A stretch of DNA of 64,000 nucleotides from assembly GCF_014268935.2 (NCBI RefSeq), contig NZ_JABWRJ020000003.1:682001-746000 (forward strand), given 5' to 3'. Source of the DNA: Pseudomonas peradeniyensis. GTDB lineage: Bacteria > Pseudomonadota > Gammaproteobacteria > Pseudomonadales > Pseudomonadaceae. Each line of letters begins with the position of its first letter. Within the stretch, counting starts at the first letter, position 1. Below the pieces are notes generated by a model. It was not told where the DNA came from. It made no database searches and saw only the letters and a list, made by a program, of their open reading frames with translations. A program made the position numbers and the translations under genes. Below, piece after piece: positions 17,993 to 26,696 of the stretch.

Positions 17993-19435
17993 TCAGCGCT
18001 GAGCGTGCGCCTGAACGGCAGCTTTGTCAGTGGCTGTTTCAGCCTGCGGATTGGCCGGCCAGGCGGCACGGTCCAGGTCCAGGTCGGTGAACTTGCTGGA
18101 GTCGAACACCGGCTGCTTGATGCCGGCCTTGCGCTGAGCGTCGTAGTCGCGCATTACGCGCAGGCCGACTTTGAACAGCATGGCCAGGGCGATCAGGTTG
18201 ACGAAGGCCAGGCAGGTCATGGTGATGTCGGCGAAGGCGAACACGGTCGACAGGTCCTGCGTCGAACCCCACACCACCAGCGCCAGCACCAGGCCGCGGA
18301 AGGTCATCAGCACGGCGCGGTTGCGGCTGAGGAACTGCAGGCTGTTCTCGCCCAGGTAGTAGTTGTAGAGAATGCAGGTGAAGACGAACAGCGACAGCGC
18401 GACGCTGACGAACACGCGGCCCCAGTCACCGACCACGGCGGCCAGCGAGTTCTGGGTCAGGACGATGCCGTCACCTTCGAAGCCCGGGGTGTAGAAGCCC
18501 GACAGCAGGATCAGCAGCGCGGTGCAGGTGCAGATCACGAAGGTGTCGAGGAACACGCTGAACGCCTGGACCACGCCCTGGGCGCCAGGGTGTTTCACGG
18601 CGGCCACGGCGGCGACGTTCGGCGCGCTGCCCAGGCCTGCTTCGTTGGCGAACACGCCACGCTTCACGCCCATGACGATGGCGCTGCCCAGCAGGCCAGC
18701 GAACGCAGGGTCGAGGCCGAAGGCGCTCTTGAAGATGGTTTCCAGCATGGCCGGGACGTGTTCGATCTGGGTGCCGATCACGTACAGGGTCACGCCGATG
18801 TAGGCCAGGGTCTTGACCGGTACCAGCAGGTCGGACACCGCGGCGATGCGCTTGATGCCGCCGATGAAGGTCAGGGCCAGCAGGGCTGCCAGGACGATAC
18901 CGGTGTGTTTCGGATCGAAGGCAAAGGCGTTCTGCAGCGAGTGGGTCACGGTGTACGACTGCAGGCCGATGAAGGCGAAGCCGTAGGTGACCAGCAGCAG
19001 GATCGAGAACACGATCGCCATGCTTTTCAGCTTCAGACCGTGCTGGATGTAGTACGCCGGGCCGCCGCGGTACAGGCCATCGCCATCGGCGCGCTTGTAG
19101 ACCTGGGCCAGGGTGCATTCGAAGAAGCTGCTGGACATGCCCACCAGTGCGGTAACCCACATCCAGAACACGGCGCCCGGACCGCCAAGGGTCACGGCGA
19201 TACCGACACCGGCGATGTTACCGGCGCCGACGCGACCGGCCAGGCTCAGCATCAGGGCCTGGAACGAGCTCAGTTGGCCTGCCTGGCCGCGAAGGGATTC
19301 CTTGAAGACACCGAACATGTGGCCGAAATGGCGGAACTGGACGAACCGAGAGCGGATCGTGAAGTAACTGCCGAGACCGACAATCAGCACGATGAGAAGC
19401 TTCCCCGAAAGGAAATCGTTGAGTGCTTCGAGCAT
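17993..19435 (-). CDS. Sodium:alanine/glycine symporter (AGCS family)
   Basis: 480 residues from ATG 19435, with about ten membrane segments. Family blocks are visible: GVFKESLRG, GRVGAGNIAGVGIAVTLGGPGAVFWMW, and GVKRGVFANEAGLGSAPN, the AGCS signature. It imports small neutral amino acids with Na+. An in-frame extension to 19504 lacks a good site. Divergent from the HTH regulator gene at 19617. Confidence 0.92.
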   Translation of the reverse strand: MLEALNDFLSGKLLIVLIVGLGSYFTIRSRFVQFRHFGHMFGVFKESLRGQAGQLSSFQALMLSLAGRVGAGNIAGVGIAVTLGGPGAVFWMWVTALVGMSSSFFECTLAQVYKRADGDGLYRGGPAYYIQHGLKLKSMAIVFSILLLVTYGFAFIGLQSYTVTHSLQNAFAFDPKHTGIVLAALLALTFIGGIKRIAAVSDLLVPVKTLAYIGVTLYVIGTQIEHVPAMLETIFKSAFGLDPAFAGLLGSAIVMGVKRGVFANEAGLGSAPNVAAVAAVKHPGAQGVVQAFSVFLDTFVICTCTALLILLSGFYTPGFEGDGIVLTQNSLAAVVGDWGRVFVSVALSLFVFTCILYNYYLGENSLQFLSRNRAVLMTFRGLVLALVVWGSTQDLSTVFAFADITMTCLAFVNLIALAMLFKVGLRVMRDYDAQRKAGIKQPVFDSSKFTDLDLDRAAWPANPQAETATDKAAVQAHAQR

Positions 19436-19616
19436 TGGAAAATGACCTCGATTCTTATTCTTCGCGTGGAAAGACCAGCGGGCGGCAGGCGCACCGCTAT
19501 TCATTGGGGGCGCATGGTTGGCTATGACAACTGTGGTTACAATTTCGCGGGTTGCTCCATTTTGGTGCGACTTGATGCTAGAATGGCGTCACTCGCATCA
19601 TCCGGACCCACGCATC

Positions 19617-20429
19617 ATGGGCGATCACTTCGCTACCAACCTCAAATTGGCCTGCAGCCACTACCGCTCTATCTCCGAGGTTTGCCGGCAGCTGTCGATC
19701 AATCGCGCGCAGTTCAACAAGTACCTGAGCGGCCAGAGCCGTCCGACGGCCTACAACCTCAAGCGCATCGGCGACTTCTTCGGCGTCGAGGATTACGAGC
19801 TGGGTCTGCCGCCCGAACAGTTTGCCCGCTTGATCGGCGCACGCAGTCAGGATCAGCGGGTCGGTTCCCAGGACGACCCGATCAGCGAACTGTTCAAGCC
19901 ACTGCATAAAGAAGCCGGCAACCTGTCGCGCTATTGCGGCTACTACTTCGAATACTCCAACTGCATGTCGGTGCCGGGCTCGATCCTGGTGTCGCTGGTG
20001 CACCTGTGGGAGGAGCGCGGCAGCTTTTTGTTCGAGCGCCAGGAGCGCCAGGAGCGCAGCAGCGGCCTCGACCAGCACGCCGAGGTGCGCTGTCGCTACC
20101 TGGGCGCGGCGTTCCAGTTGCAGGACCGGATGTTCCTGATCGACTACGAGTCGCTGACCCTCAACGAGATGAGCCAGACCGTCCTCATCCCCAGCTTCAA
20201 GAGCCGCATCAGCCGCCTGAACGGCCTCAAGACCGGGGTCTCCAGCGGTGACCGGCGCAATCCGGCGTGCACTCGGGTGGTGTGGGAATACCTGGGCGAG
20301 GAGATCAATCGCATCAACGCCTTCCGGCAGATCAAGCTGTACCGCCCGGATGATCCGCGTATCGATGACGACATCCGTGACCGGCTGAGCGCGGGGATGG
20401 TCAGCAACGGGTTGTTCGAGATCGAGTGA
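19617..20429 (+). CDS. XRE-type helix-turn-helix regulator
   Basis: About 270 residues. The first 60 form a helix-turn-helix (SISEVCRQLSINRAQFNKYL, then SGQSRPTAYNLKRIGDFFGV). The remaining 200 residues match no domain I can name and may sense a ligand. ATG 19617 gives the compact N terminus; ATG 19575 is in frame. It is divergent from the AGCS symporter and may control it and ansA. Confidence 0.75.
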   Translation: MGDHFATNLKLACSHYRSISEVCRQLSINRAQFNKYLSGQSRPTAYNLKRIGDFFGVEDYELGLPPEQFARLIGARSQDQRVGSQDDPISELFKPLHKEAGNLSRYCGYYFEYSNCMSVPGSILVSLVHLWEERGSFLFERQERQERSSGLDQHAEVRCRYLGAAFQLQDRMFLIDYESLTLNEMSQTVLIPSFKSRISRLNGLKTGVSSGDRRNPACTRVVWEYLGEEINRINAFRQIKLYRPDDPRIDDDIRDRLSAGMVSNGLFEIE

Positions 20430-20463
20430 GCCATAATTGATGTCGCATTGATTGCGCATTGAT

Positions 20464-20553
20464 GCGTGGGAGCGGGCTTGCCCCGCGATGGCGTCAGCAC
20501 GACCAACGAGGTCGCCCGTCGGACGCCATCGCGGGGCAAGCCCGCTCCCACGC
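20464..20553. repeat. REP palindrome pair between convergent genes
   Basis: Inverted REP copies at 20464-20495 and 20521-20553; the complementarity extends beyond the core (GATGGCGTC with GACGCCATC). It sits between the XRE gene and the convergent hydrolase gene and may act as a bidirectional barrier. Confidence 0.9.
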
Positions 20554-20577
20554 AAGTACAGCAGTCTTCGACCCACT

Positions 20578-21417
20578 TCAATCGAGAATGAACGCCGCCA
20601 CCGTATCGGCCACCTGGTCCGCCACCTCCGGCCGGTCGCGCAGGTGCGCGGCGATGCCGTGGTCGCAGTCGGTCAGCATCAGGCATTCCACATGGGGCGC
20701 GGGCACCGAGCGCAGCAAGGCGTGGGTGACCTCCTCGGGAATCGGGCTGTAGCGCTCTACGCCCGCCAGCCGCCGGGTGCCGGCCGAGGTGCCGGGCCCC
20801 TGGCCGTGGACCTTGGAGTTGAGCCCGTCGTATTCACCGATCACCAGCAGCACCCGGCCCTGGAACTGGCGCAGGAAGGCATAGCTGTCGCAGTCGAGGA
20901 AGGCAAATGGCTTGCGGATGGCCTCGCTGAAGGCCGGCCCGAAGGGCGCGGCATGGGCCGCGTCGGGATAGACCGCCGGGCAGATCAGCACCAGCTTGCG
21001 CACGCTGGGGCGCTGGGCGGCCAGCTTCAGGGCGATGGCGGCGCCCAGGCTATGGCCGACCAGGGTGTCGCTGCGGGAGTCCAGATGCCGGTGAAAGCGT
21101 AGGGCCTCCTGCAGGTTGCTGGTCAGCGAGGCGTCCTTCGCCCCGGGCTCGCTGGCCAGGCTGTGCCCGGAGAGGTTGCCGGTCAGCGAGCCGATGCCCT
21201 GCTGCTGGAGGCGGTAGAGCAACGGGTTGAGGCGGGTGAAGTCGGAGCGTGCGCCGCCGACCACGAATACCGTGGGGGCACGCTCGGTGTCTGGCAGCAG
21301 CAGGCGCGCCTGCTGGCGATAGTCGTCGAAATCCTCGTCGATGAACCGCTCCGGGCCGGGCGCGGGCTCGTCGAATTGCCATCTGGCGCGTTGCGCAGTG
21401 TTCAGTTCGGCATCCAT
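20578..21417 (-). CDS. Alpha/beta-hydrolase
   Basis: 279 residues from ATG 21417, preceded by AAGGAGAT. The nucleophile elbow is LVGHSLGAAIAL; a downstream Asp (IGEYDGLNSK) and His (TDCDHGIAAH) complete a likely Ser-Asp-His triad. No signal peptide, so cytoplasmic. The substrate is unknown. It is divergent from the RmlD-like gene at 21599. Confidence 0.75.
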   Translation of the reverse strand: MDAELNTAQRARWQFDEPAPGPERFIDEDFDDYRQQARLLLPDTERAPTVFVVGGARSDFTRLNPLLYRLQQQGIGSLTGNLSGHSLASEPGAKDASLTSNLQEALRFHRHLDSRSDTLVGHSLGAAIALKLAAQRPSVRKLVLICPAVYPDAAHAAPFGPAFSEAIRKPFAFLDCDSYAFLRQFQGRVLLVIGEYDGLNSKVHGQGPGTSAGTRRLAGVERYSPIPEEVTHALLRSVPAPHVECLMLTDCDHGIAAHLRDRPEVADQVADTVAAFILD

Positions 21418-21598
21418 GTTGATCTCCTTGAACAGGCCAGGCGCAGTATAAGTAGCTGTCGGTAAAGGCGGAATACCGCCCCGACCGGCGCCAATCGCCA
21501 CGCGGCGCGCGTCGGGCCTTGCCTGGGTTGGACTTCCCCTGCCGGAAACAGCAAAATGAACCCTTTCCTCCATCGACCAGACCGGACCTGTTGACTCT

Positions 21599-22483
21599 AT
21601 GCGTATGCGCCTGATGCTGTTGGGTGGTGGCAATGCCCTCGGGCAAGCGCTGATTCGTCTCGGGGCCGAGGAAGACATCGCCTTCCTGGCGCCTCGCCCG
21701 CCGGAAAACGGCTGGGATCCGGCCAGCCTGACCCTGCTGCTCGACGAGCAACGTCCGCACGCCGTGGTCAACCTGGCCTATTATTTCGACTGGTTCCAGG
21801 CCGAGTCCGTCAGCGAGCAACGCCTCGCCCAGCAGGAGCGGGCGGTGGAGCGGCTCGCCGAGCTGTGCCAGCATCACGAGATGATCCTTGTGCAACCGTC
21901 CAGCTACCGTGTGTTCGATGGCTCGCGTGCCACCGCCTACAGCGAGAAGGACGAGCCGGTGCCACTCGGGCTGCGTGGCCAGGCGCTCTGGCGCATCGAG
22001 CAGAGCGTGCGTGCCACCTGCCCGCAGCATGTGCTGCTGCGCTTCGGCTGGCTGCTGGACGAAAGCATCGACGGCGCGCTCGGGCGCTTCCTGACCCGCG
22101 CCGAACAACCCCAGGAACTGCTGCTGGCCGATGACCGACGCGGCAACCCGACGCCGGTGGACGACGCGGCGCGGGTGATCCTCTCGGTGCTCAAGCAGCT
22201 CGATTGCCAGGCGCCGCTGTGGGGCACCTACCACTATGCTGGCAACGAGGCCACCACGCCGCTGGTGCTCGGCCAGGCGATCCTCACCGAGGCCACCCAG
22301 TGGCGCAAGCTGGCCGTGCAGGCGCCGACCGCCCAGGCCCACGCCGCCCGCCCGGATGCCAGCGAAGAGCCGCAGCACGCGGTGCTGGCCTGCAAGAAGA
22401 TCCTTCACACTTTCGGCATCAAGCCCCGCGCCTGGCGCGCCGGCTTGCCGCCCCTACTGGACCGATTCTACCGACATGGCTGA
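21599..22483 (+). CDS. NAD(P)-dependent SDR, dTDP-4-dehydrorhamnose reductase-like
   Basis: 294 residues of the extended short-chain dehydrogenase type. The N terminus (MLLGGGNALGQAL) is a slightly degenerate GxGxxG nucleotide loop; QPSSYRVFDG and NPTPVDDAARVI are RmlD-like blocks. The YxxxK catalytic tyrosine is not clear. It overlaps the next SDR gene by 8 nt, so the two form an operon, probably for nucleotide-sugar or surface-glycan modification. Confidence 0.7.
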   Translation: MRMRLMLLGGGNALGQALIRLGAEEDIAFLAPRPPENGWDPASLTLLLDEQRPHAVVNLAYYFDWFQAESVSEQRLAQQERAVERLAELCQHHEMILVQPSSYRVFDGSRATAYSEKDEPVPLGLRGQALWRIEQSVRATCPQHVLLRFGWLLDESIDGALGRFLTRAEQPQELLLADDRRGNPTPVDDAARVILSVLKQLDCQAPLWGTYHYAGNEATTPLVLGQAILTEATQWRKLAVQAPTAQAHAARPDASEEPQHAVLACKKILHTFGIKPRAWRAGLPPLLDRFYRHG

Positions 22484-23408
22484 CGCCCCCATCCTGATCA
22501 CCGGCGGTGCCGGCTTCATTGGCTCCCACCTGTGCGATGCGTTGCTGGAGAAAGGCTACGCGGTGCGTATCCTCGACGACCTGTCGACCGGCAAGCGCAG
22601 CAACCTGCAGCTCGGCCATCCGCGCCTTGAGCTGCTCGAAGGCGATGTCGCCGACGCCGCCCTGGTGGCCCGTGCCGCCAGTGGCTGCCAGGCGGTAGTG
22701 CACCTGGCAGCGGTGGCCTCGGTGCAGGCCTCGGTGGAAAACCCGGTGAAGACCCACCAGAGCAACTTCATCGGCACGCTCAATGTCTGCGAGGCGATGC
22801 GCCTGAACGGCATCCGTCGCGTGCTGTTCGCCTCCAGCGCGGCGGTGTACGGCAACAATGGCGAAGGCCAGTCGATTGCCGAGGACACGCCCAAGGCACC
22901 GCTGACCCCCTACGCGGTGGACAAGCTGGCCAGCGAGCAGTACCTGGACTTCTACCGTCGCCAGCATGGGCTGGAGCCGGTGGTGTTCCGCTTCTTCAAT
23001 ATCTTCGGGCCGCGCCAGGATCCTTCCTCGCCGTATTCGGGGGTGATCAGCATCTTCTGCGAGCGCGCCACCCGGGGTACGCCGATCACCGTGTTCGGTG
23101 ATGGCGAGCAGACCCGCGACTTCCTGTTCGTCGGCGATCTGGTCCAGGTGATGGTACAGGCGCTTGAGCAGCCGGTGGTGGAGGAGGGCGCGGTGAATAT
23201 CGGCCTGAACCAGGCGACTTCGCTGAACCAGCTGCTCAAGGCGCTGGAGCAGGTGGTGGGCGGTTTGCCGGCGGTCAGCTACGGCCAGGCCCGTTCGGGC
23301 GATATCCGCCATTCGCGGGCGGACAATTCGCGCTTGCTGGCACGCTTCGCGTTCCCTGAGCCGACGCCGTTCGTCGAGGGGCTGGCGCGGTTGCTCGGCA
23401 AGGTCTGA
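22476..23408 (+). CDS. NAD-dependent epimerase/dehydratase (GalE/WbpP-like)
   Basis: 310 residues from ATG 22476. NAD loop ILITGGAGFIGSHL at the N terminus, SSAAVYG with the catalytic Ser, and the YxxxK pair in PYAVDKLASEQY. RFFNIFGPRQDPSSPYSG is the UDP-sugar binding block of the UDP-glucose/UDP-GlcNAc 4-epimerase branch. Probably interconverts a nucleotide sugar; the exact sugar is not determined. Confidence 0.82.
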   Translation: MADAPILITGGAGFIGSHLCDALLEKGYAVRILDDLSTGKRSNLQLGHPRLELLEGDVADAALVARAASGCQAVVHLAAVASVQASVENPVKTHQSNFIGTLNVCEAMRLNGIRRVLFASSAAVYGNNGEGQSIAEDTPKAPLTPYAVDKLASEQYLDFYRRQHGLEPVVFRFFNIFGPRQDPSSPYSGVISIFCERATRGTPITVFGDGEQTRDFLFVGDLVQVMVQALEQPVVEEGAVNIGLNQATSLNQLLKALEQVVGGLPAVSYGQARSGDIRHSRADNSRLLARFAFPEPTPFVEGLARLLGKV

Positions 23409-23414
23409 ATCCCC

Positions 23415-23480
23415 ATCGCGGGGCAAGCCCGCTCCCACGCCGCCATGGGGGGGCTGGTGGGAGCGGGCTTGCCCCGCGAT
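23415..23480. repeat. REP palindrome pair
   Basis: Two inverted REP copies (ATCGCGGGGCAAGCCCG and its complement) 15 nt apart, between the convergent epimerase and hxlR-type genes. Confidence 0.9.
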
Positions 23481-23484
23481 GACA

Positions 23485-23925
23485 TCACGAATGTCGGACC
23501 ACCCGCCGCCGGCAATCCTCCGGCCGCACCTCCCGCCCATCCCGGGCCCGCACCTGCAGCGTCTCCAGGCCCTGGCCACGATCATCGACCAGCTGCGAGC
23601 GTGATTCCCCCGCCGTGAACAGGTAGCGCTCCCCCCACTGACGCAAGCCGATCACGATCGGAAACACCGAGCGCCCCCGTTCGGTCAGCACATATTCCTT
23701 GTAGGCACTGCCATCCGAGGCCGGCTGCTGCACCAGTAGCTCAGCCTCCACCAGCAGCTTCAAGCGCGAAGCGAGGATGTTCTTCGCCAGCCCCAGGTTC
23801 TTCTGCAATTCGCTGAAGCGGCGCAGGCCGTCAAAGGCATCGCGCAGGATCATCAGCGCCCAGCGGTCGCCGAGCACCTCCAAGGCGCGGGCCACAGGGC
23901 ATTGCTGGTTGTTCTCGTCGAGCAT
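23485..23925 (-). CDS. HxlR-family transcriptional regulator
   Basis: 146 residues with the HxlR winged-helix pattern: CPVARALEVLGDRWALMILRDAF at the N terminus, FSELQKNLGLAKNILASRL as recognition region, and EYVLTERGRSVFPI wing. It is divergent from the MFS transporter gene, the usual arrangement when such a regulator controls an efflux gene. The C-terminal 25 residues are Arg-rich and run up to a REP pair. Confidence 0.88.
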   Translation of the reverse strand: MLDENNQQCPVARALEVLGDRWALMILRDAFDGLRRFSELQKNLGLAKNILASRLKLLVEAELLVQQPASDGSAYKEYVLTERGRSVFPIVIGLRQWGERYLFTAGESRSQLVDDRGQGLETLQVRARDGREVRPEDCRRRVVRHS

Positions 23926-23967
23926 GGCGCGATCCTTGGGTGTCTATCTGGTTGCAGAATAAAACTA

Positions 23968-24008
23968 CCTTTGTTAAAAGGCCAGTCATGTGGTTTTAAA
24001 TTGAAACC
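23968..24008. promoter_or_regulatory. Candidate HxlR operator palindromes
   Basis: Two short inverted repeats lie between the divergent hxlR-type and MFS genes: CCTTT-GTTA-AAAGG (23968-23981) and GGTTTT-AAATT-GAAACC (23992-24008). Both are in an A/T-rich stretch unlike the flanking genes, where a dimeric winged-helix repressor would be expected to bind. Confidence 0.35.
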
Positions 24009-24029
24009 GGAATTGAAAGGGAGTCTTCG

Positions 24030-25250
24030 ATGTCGACGCTCACCCGTGGATTGACGTTGTTGTTGGCCGCCACCTGCGCCCTGGCCGTGGCCACGGTGTA
24101 TCTCGCCCAGCCGCTGCTGGAGTCGATGGCGGCGAGCCTTGGGGTGAGTAGCGCCCGCGCCGGCCTGGTAGTGGGGATGACCCAGGCCGGCTATGCCTTG
24201 GGGTTGCTGCTGATCGTGCCGCTGGGGGATCTGCTCGATCGCAAGCGGCTGATCCTCGGCCAGTTGCTGGTCTCGTCCGGCGCCTTGCTGGCCGTGGCCT
24301 TTGCCGTGAACTGGGCCGTGCTGCTGGCCGCAATGGCCCTGGTCGGCCTGGCCGCGGTGGTGGTGCAGGTGATGGTGGCGCATGCCGCCACATTGGCCAC
24401 GCCCGCCGAACAAGGGCAGGCGGTGGGTACGGTGACCAGCGGCGTGGTGCTGGGCATCCTCTCGGCGCGCCTGGTATCGGGCGCGGTAGCCGACCTGCTC
24501 GGTTGGCAGGGTGTGTATGGCGTGGCGGCGGTGCTTGCACTGGCAATGGCGGGGCTGCTCGCCTGGCGCTTGCCCGCCGCCAGGCCGCAGGGGCCGGGGC
24601 AGCGCTATCGGGCGTTGCTGGCATCGGTGCTGCGGCTGTATCGACATGACCGCCTGCTGCGTCAGCGCGGTCTGTTCGCAGTGCTGGTGTTCGCGGCGTT
24701 CAGTGTGCTGTGGAGTGCGATGGTGTTGCCCTTGAGCGCCGCGCCACTGGCGCTGGATCACACGCAAGTCGGGCTGTTCGGGCTGGCCGGCGTGGCGGGG
24801 GCGCTGGCGGCAGCGCGTGCCGGGCGTCTGGCCGATAAGGGGCATGGACGGCGGGTGACTGGCTGGGCGTTGGGCCTGCTGACCCTGTCGTGGCTACCCA
24901 TCGCCTGCCTTGAGCAGTCATTGCTGGCGTTGGTAATCGGGATTCTGATGCTGGACCTGGCCGTGCAGGCGGTGCACGTGACCAACCAGAGTCTGCTGCT
25001 GGTGGGGCGCGGCGAGATGGCGAGCCGGCTGATCGGCGCCTACATGTGCTGCTATTCGATCGGTAGTGGGGTGGGGGCGGTCGTGGCGACCTGGGTGTAC
25101 GGACAGTGGGGATGGGTGGCGGTGAGCGGGGTCGGGGCGGGGATAAGCGCGCTAGCCTGGGGCTACTGGGGGTATCTCTGGAGTGTCGAGACGATGCATG
25201 GCGGGCCCGCTCCGGAGGGAGCAGGCCTGCCTGCGAATCAGAACTTGTAG
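24030..25250 (+). CDS. MFS transporter
   Basis: 406 residues with twelve hydrophobic segments. The MFS motif A region reads PLGDLLDRKRLILG after helix 2. Resembles the YnfM/arabinose-efflux-type branch. A GAAAGGGAG box precedes the ATG. The last residues (about GGPAPEGAGLPANQN) come from a REP-like GC palindrome, and the 3' end overlaps the convergent ompW gene by 13 bp. Probably an efflux pump controlled by the adjacent HxlR protein. Confidence 0.85.
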   Translation: MSTLTRGLTLLLAATCALAVATVYLAQPLLESMAASLGVSSARAGLVVGMTQAGYALGLLLIVPLGDLLDRKRLILGQLLVSSGALLAVAFAVNWAVLLAAMALVGLAAVVVQVMVAHAATLATPAEQGQAVGTVTSGVVLGILSARLVSGAVADLLGWQGVYGVAAVLALAMAGLLAWRLPAARPQGPGQRYRALLASVLRLYRHDRLLRQRGLFAVLVFAAFSVLWSAMVLPLSAAPLALDHTQVGLFGLAGVAGALAAARAGRLADKGHGRRVTGWALGLLTLSWLPIACLEQSLLALVIGILMLDLAVQAVHVTNQSLLLVGRGEMASRLIGAYMCCYSIGSGVGAVVATWVYGQWGWVAVSGVGAGISALAWGYWGYLWSVETMHGGPAPEGAGLPANQNL

Positions 25251-25921
25251 CCGATACCGACCATGTAGACCCACGGATCGACATCGACGTCGACCTTGGT
25301 CTTGCCCACGCCCAGGGCGCTCGGGCCGTCGATGCTGGCCTTGGTGTCGATGTCGACGTACCAGACCGCGGCGTTGAGCAGCAGGTTGTCGGTGAGCATG
25401 TAGTCCATGCCCAGCTGGCCGGCGATGCCGACCGAGTCCTTCAGCTTCATGTTGCTGAAGCCCTGGGCCTTGCGGTCGCTGGTCAGGTCTTCATCGAAGA
25501 ACATCGTGTAGTTGATGCCCACGCCAGCGTACGGCTGGAACTTCGAGGACGGCGCCATCGGGTAGTACTGCAGCGACAGGGTCGGCGGCAGTTGCTTGAT
25601 GTCGGCCAGCTTGCCGTCCAGGCCCGGGCCGAGGCCCTTGACGCCGACTTTGTGCTGGAACGGGGTGGCGGCCAGCAGCTCGAGGCCGATGTGGTCGGTG
25701 AGCATGTAGGCGAAGGCCAGGCCCAGCTGGGTGTCGCTGTCCAGGGTCGCCTTGGTGCCCGAGACCTTGGCGCCGTCGAGCTTGATGTCGCCGCTGTTCT
25801 CGTTGGGCGCGGTGGTGATGGCGCCGGCGCGGAGGATGAAATCCCCCGCCTGGTGGGCGTGGGCGACAGGGGCTGCAAGCGCCAACGCGACGAGCGAGGC
25901 ACCGAGCAAGGACTTGTTCAT
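25238..25921 (-). CDS. OmpW-family outer membrane protein (OprG-like)
   Basis: 227 residues: a signal peptide of about 22 residues (cleavage after AHA) and an eight-stranded beta-barrel ending in YKF with the terminal aromatic residue of outer-membrane proteins. Blocks such as GIGYKF, YYPMAPSSKFQPYAGVGINY and LNAAVWYVDIDT are typical of OmpW. Such barrels pass small hydrophobic molecules. An FNR/ANR-type site lies upstream. Confidence 0.92.
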   Translation of the reverse strand: MNKSLLGASLVALALAAPVAHAHQAGDFILRAGAITTAPNENSGDIKLDGAKVSGTKATLDSDTQLGLAFAYMLTDHIGLELLAATPFQHKVGVKGLGPGLDGKLADIKQLPPTLSLQYYPMAPSSKFQPYAGVGINYTMFFDEDLTSDRKAQGFSNMKLKDSVGIAGQLGMDYMLTDNLLLNAAVWYVDIDTKASIDGPSALGVGKTKVDVDVDPWVYMVGIGYKF

Positions 25922-25957
25922 GGAAGCTCCCAGAGGACGTGAGTAATCGAGTAGTCC

Positions 25958-26000
25958 AATGGTACGAAGCTGACTAAACAGAAAGTTTGACCCAGCTCAA
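25958..26000 (-). promoter_or_regulatory. ANR/FNR-type box and -10 of the ompW promoter
   Basis: TTGAC-CCAG-CTCAA at 25987-26000 fits the FNR/ANR palindrome TTGAY-N4-RTCAA with few mismatches. On the minus strand a TACCAT hexamer at 25964-25959 can act as -10. That would put the transcript start near 25952, and the box centre (25993.5) then falls at -41.5, the activating class II position. OmpW/OprG genes are known targets of FNR/ANR. Confidence 0.55.
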
Positions 26001-26030
26001 AGAAGCCGTGCTATCGGGGTGACGCAGTGC

Positions 26031-26693
26031 TCACTTCAGCTCATAAGCGTAGATTTTCTCTGCTTCCATCTGGTAACCGGCATCCGCCAGCTCGCTGCTG
26101 CTGGCCTTGACCTGCATCGTCCCCTCGATCCAGTAGGGCTGGTAAAGGTCTTCGATGCGCACGCCCATCTCGCTGAAGATATGCACGATCTGGTTCGACG
26201 GCGGTGGCGGCACATGGATGCAGGCGCCGTAGTAGGGCACCAGGAGGAACTCGGTGGTGCGGCCTTCCTCGCTGACCTCCAGCGGCACGATGTAGCCGGG
26301 GATCTTCACCTGCTGGCCGTCCAGGGTTTTCACCACCGGCGCGTTGGGCGCCTGCTGGCGGGCGGCGGGGGCGGCCTCGGCGGACAGCGCGTCGCTGATC
26401 TGCGACAGGTCGTGCAGGGGCGTCAGTTGTGGCGGGATGACCGGCGCGCCCTCGGGGATCAGGGCAGGCCAGTCCAGTTCGCGTGGGTCGGTGGCCCAGG
26501 CTGGCAGTGAGAACAGCAGCAGTGCCACGAGCAGTACCCTGGCGTGGGAGCGGGCTTGCCCCGCGATCACCGGCAGAGCCGGTGCCAGGTGTCGAGATGT
26601 CTGCTTCACGGGGCAAGCCCGCTCCCACGCAGAGACGCCGAACACGTTCTCTGGGGCTGCGAGACAGGCAGCGAGGATTCGGATCATTGGCAT
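26031..26693 (-). CDS. DUF3299-type exported protein, with a REP pair inside its 5' coding region
   Basis: 220 residues from ATG 26693, which lies 3 nt after the stop of the permease gene. The mature part (DPRELDWPALIPEG, PLEVSEEGRTTEFLLVPYYGACIHVPPPPSNQ) is the conserved DUF3299 region of a periplasmic or lipoprotein-like factor. Residues 22-51 are encoded by a REP pair. The hydrophobic segment 53-63 and PAWA end a signal peptide whose basic residues (R48, H50, R52) are REP-encoded or adjoin it. Internal GTG starts (V29, V56) are possible. It probably acts with the ABC system upstream in the operon. Confidence 0.7.
   Translation of the reverse strand: MPMIRILAACLAAPENVFGVSAWERACPVKQTSRHLAPALPVIAGQARSHARVLLVALLLFSLPAWATDPRELDWPALIPEGAPVIPPQLTPLHDLSQISDALSAEAAPAARQQAPNAPVVKTLDGQQVKIPGYIVPLEVSEEGRTTEFLLVPYYGACIHVPPPPSNQIVHIFSEMGVRIEDLYQPYWIEGTMQVKASSSELADAGYQMEAEKIYAYELK
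26542..26630. repeat. REP palindrome pair inside a coding sequence
   Basis: Inverted REP copies at about 26542-26566 and 26608-26630 with a short inner hairpin (CACCGGC...GCCGGTG). Unlike the other pairs it lies between the start codon and the mature region of the DUF3299 gene and keeps the frame open. Confidence 0.9.
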
Positions 26694-26696
26694 TTC

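Noticed and set aside
25196..25250. REP copy at the 3' end of the MFS gene
   Set aside because: The GC palindrome there resembles a REP only partly (GGGCCCGCTCC) and lacks the core, so it is noted in the gene entry but not counted.
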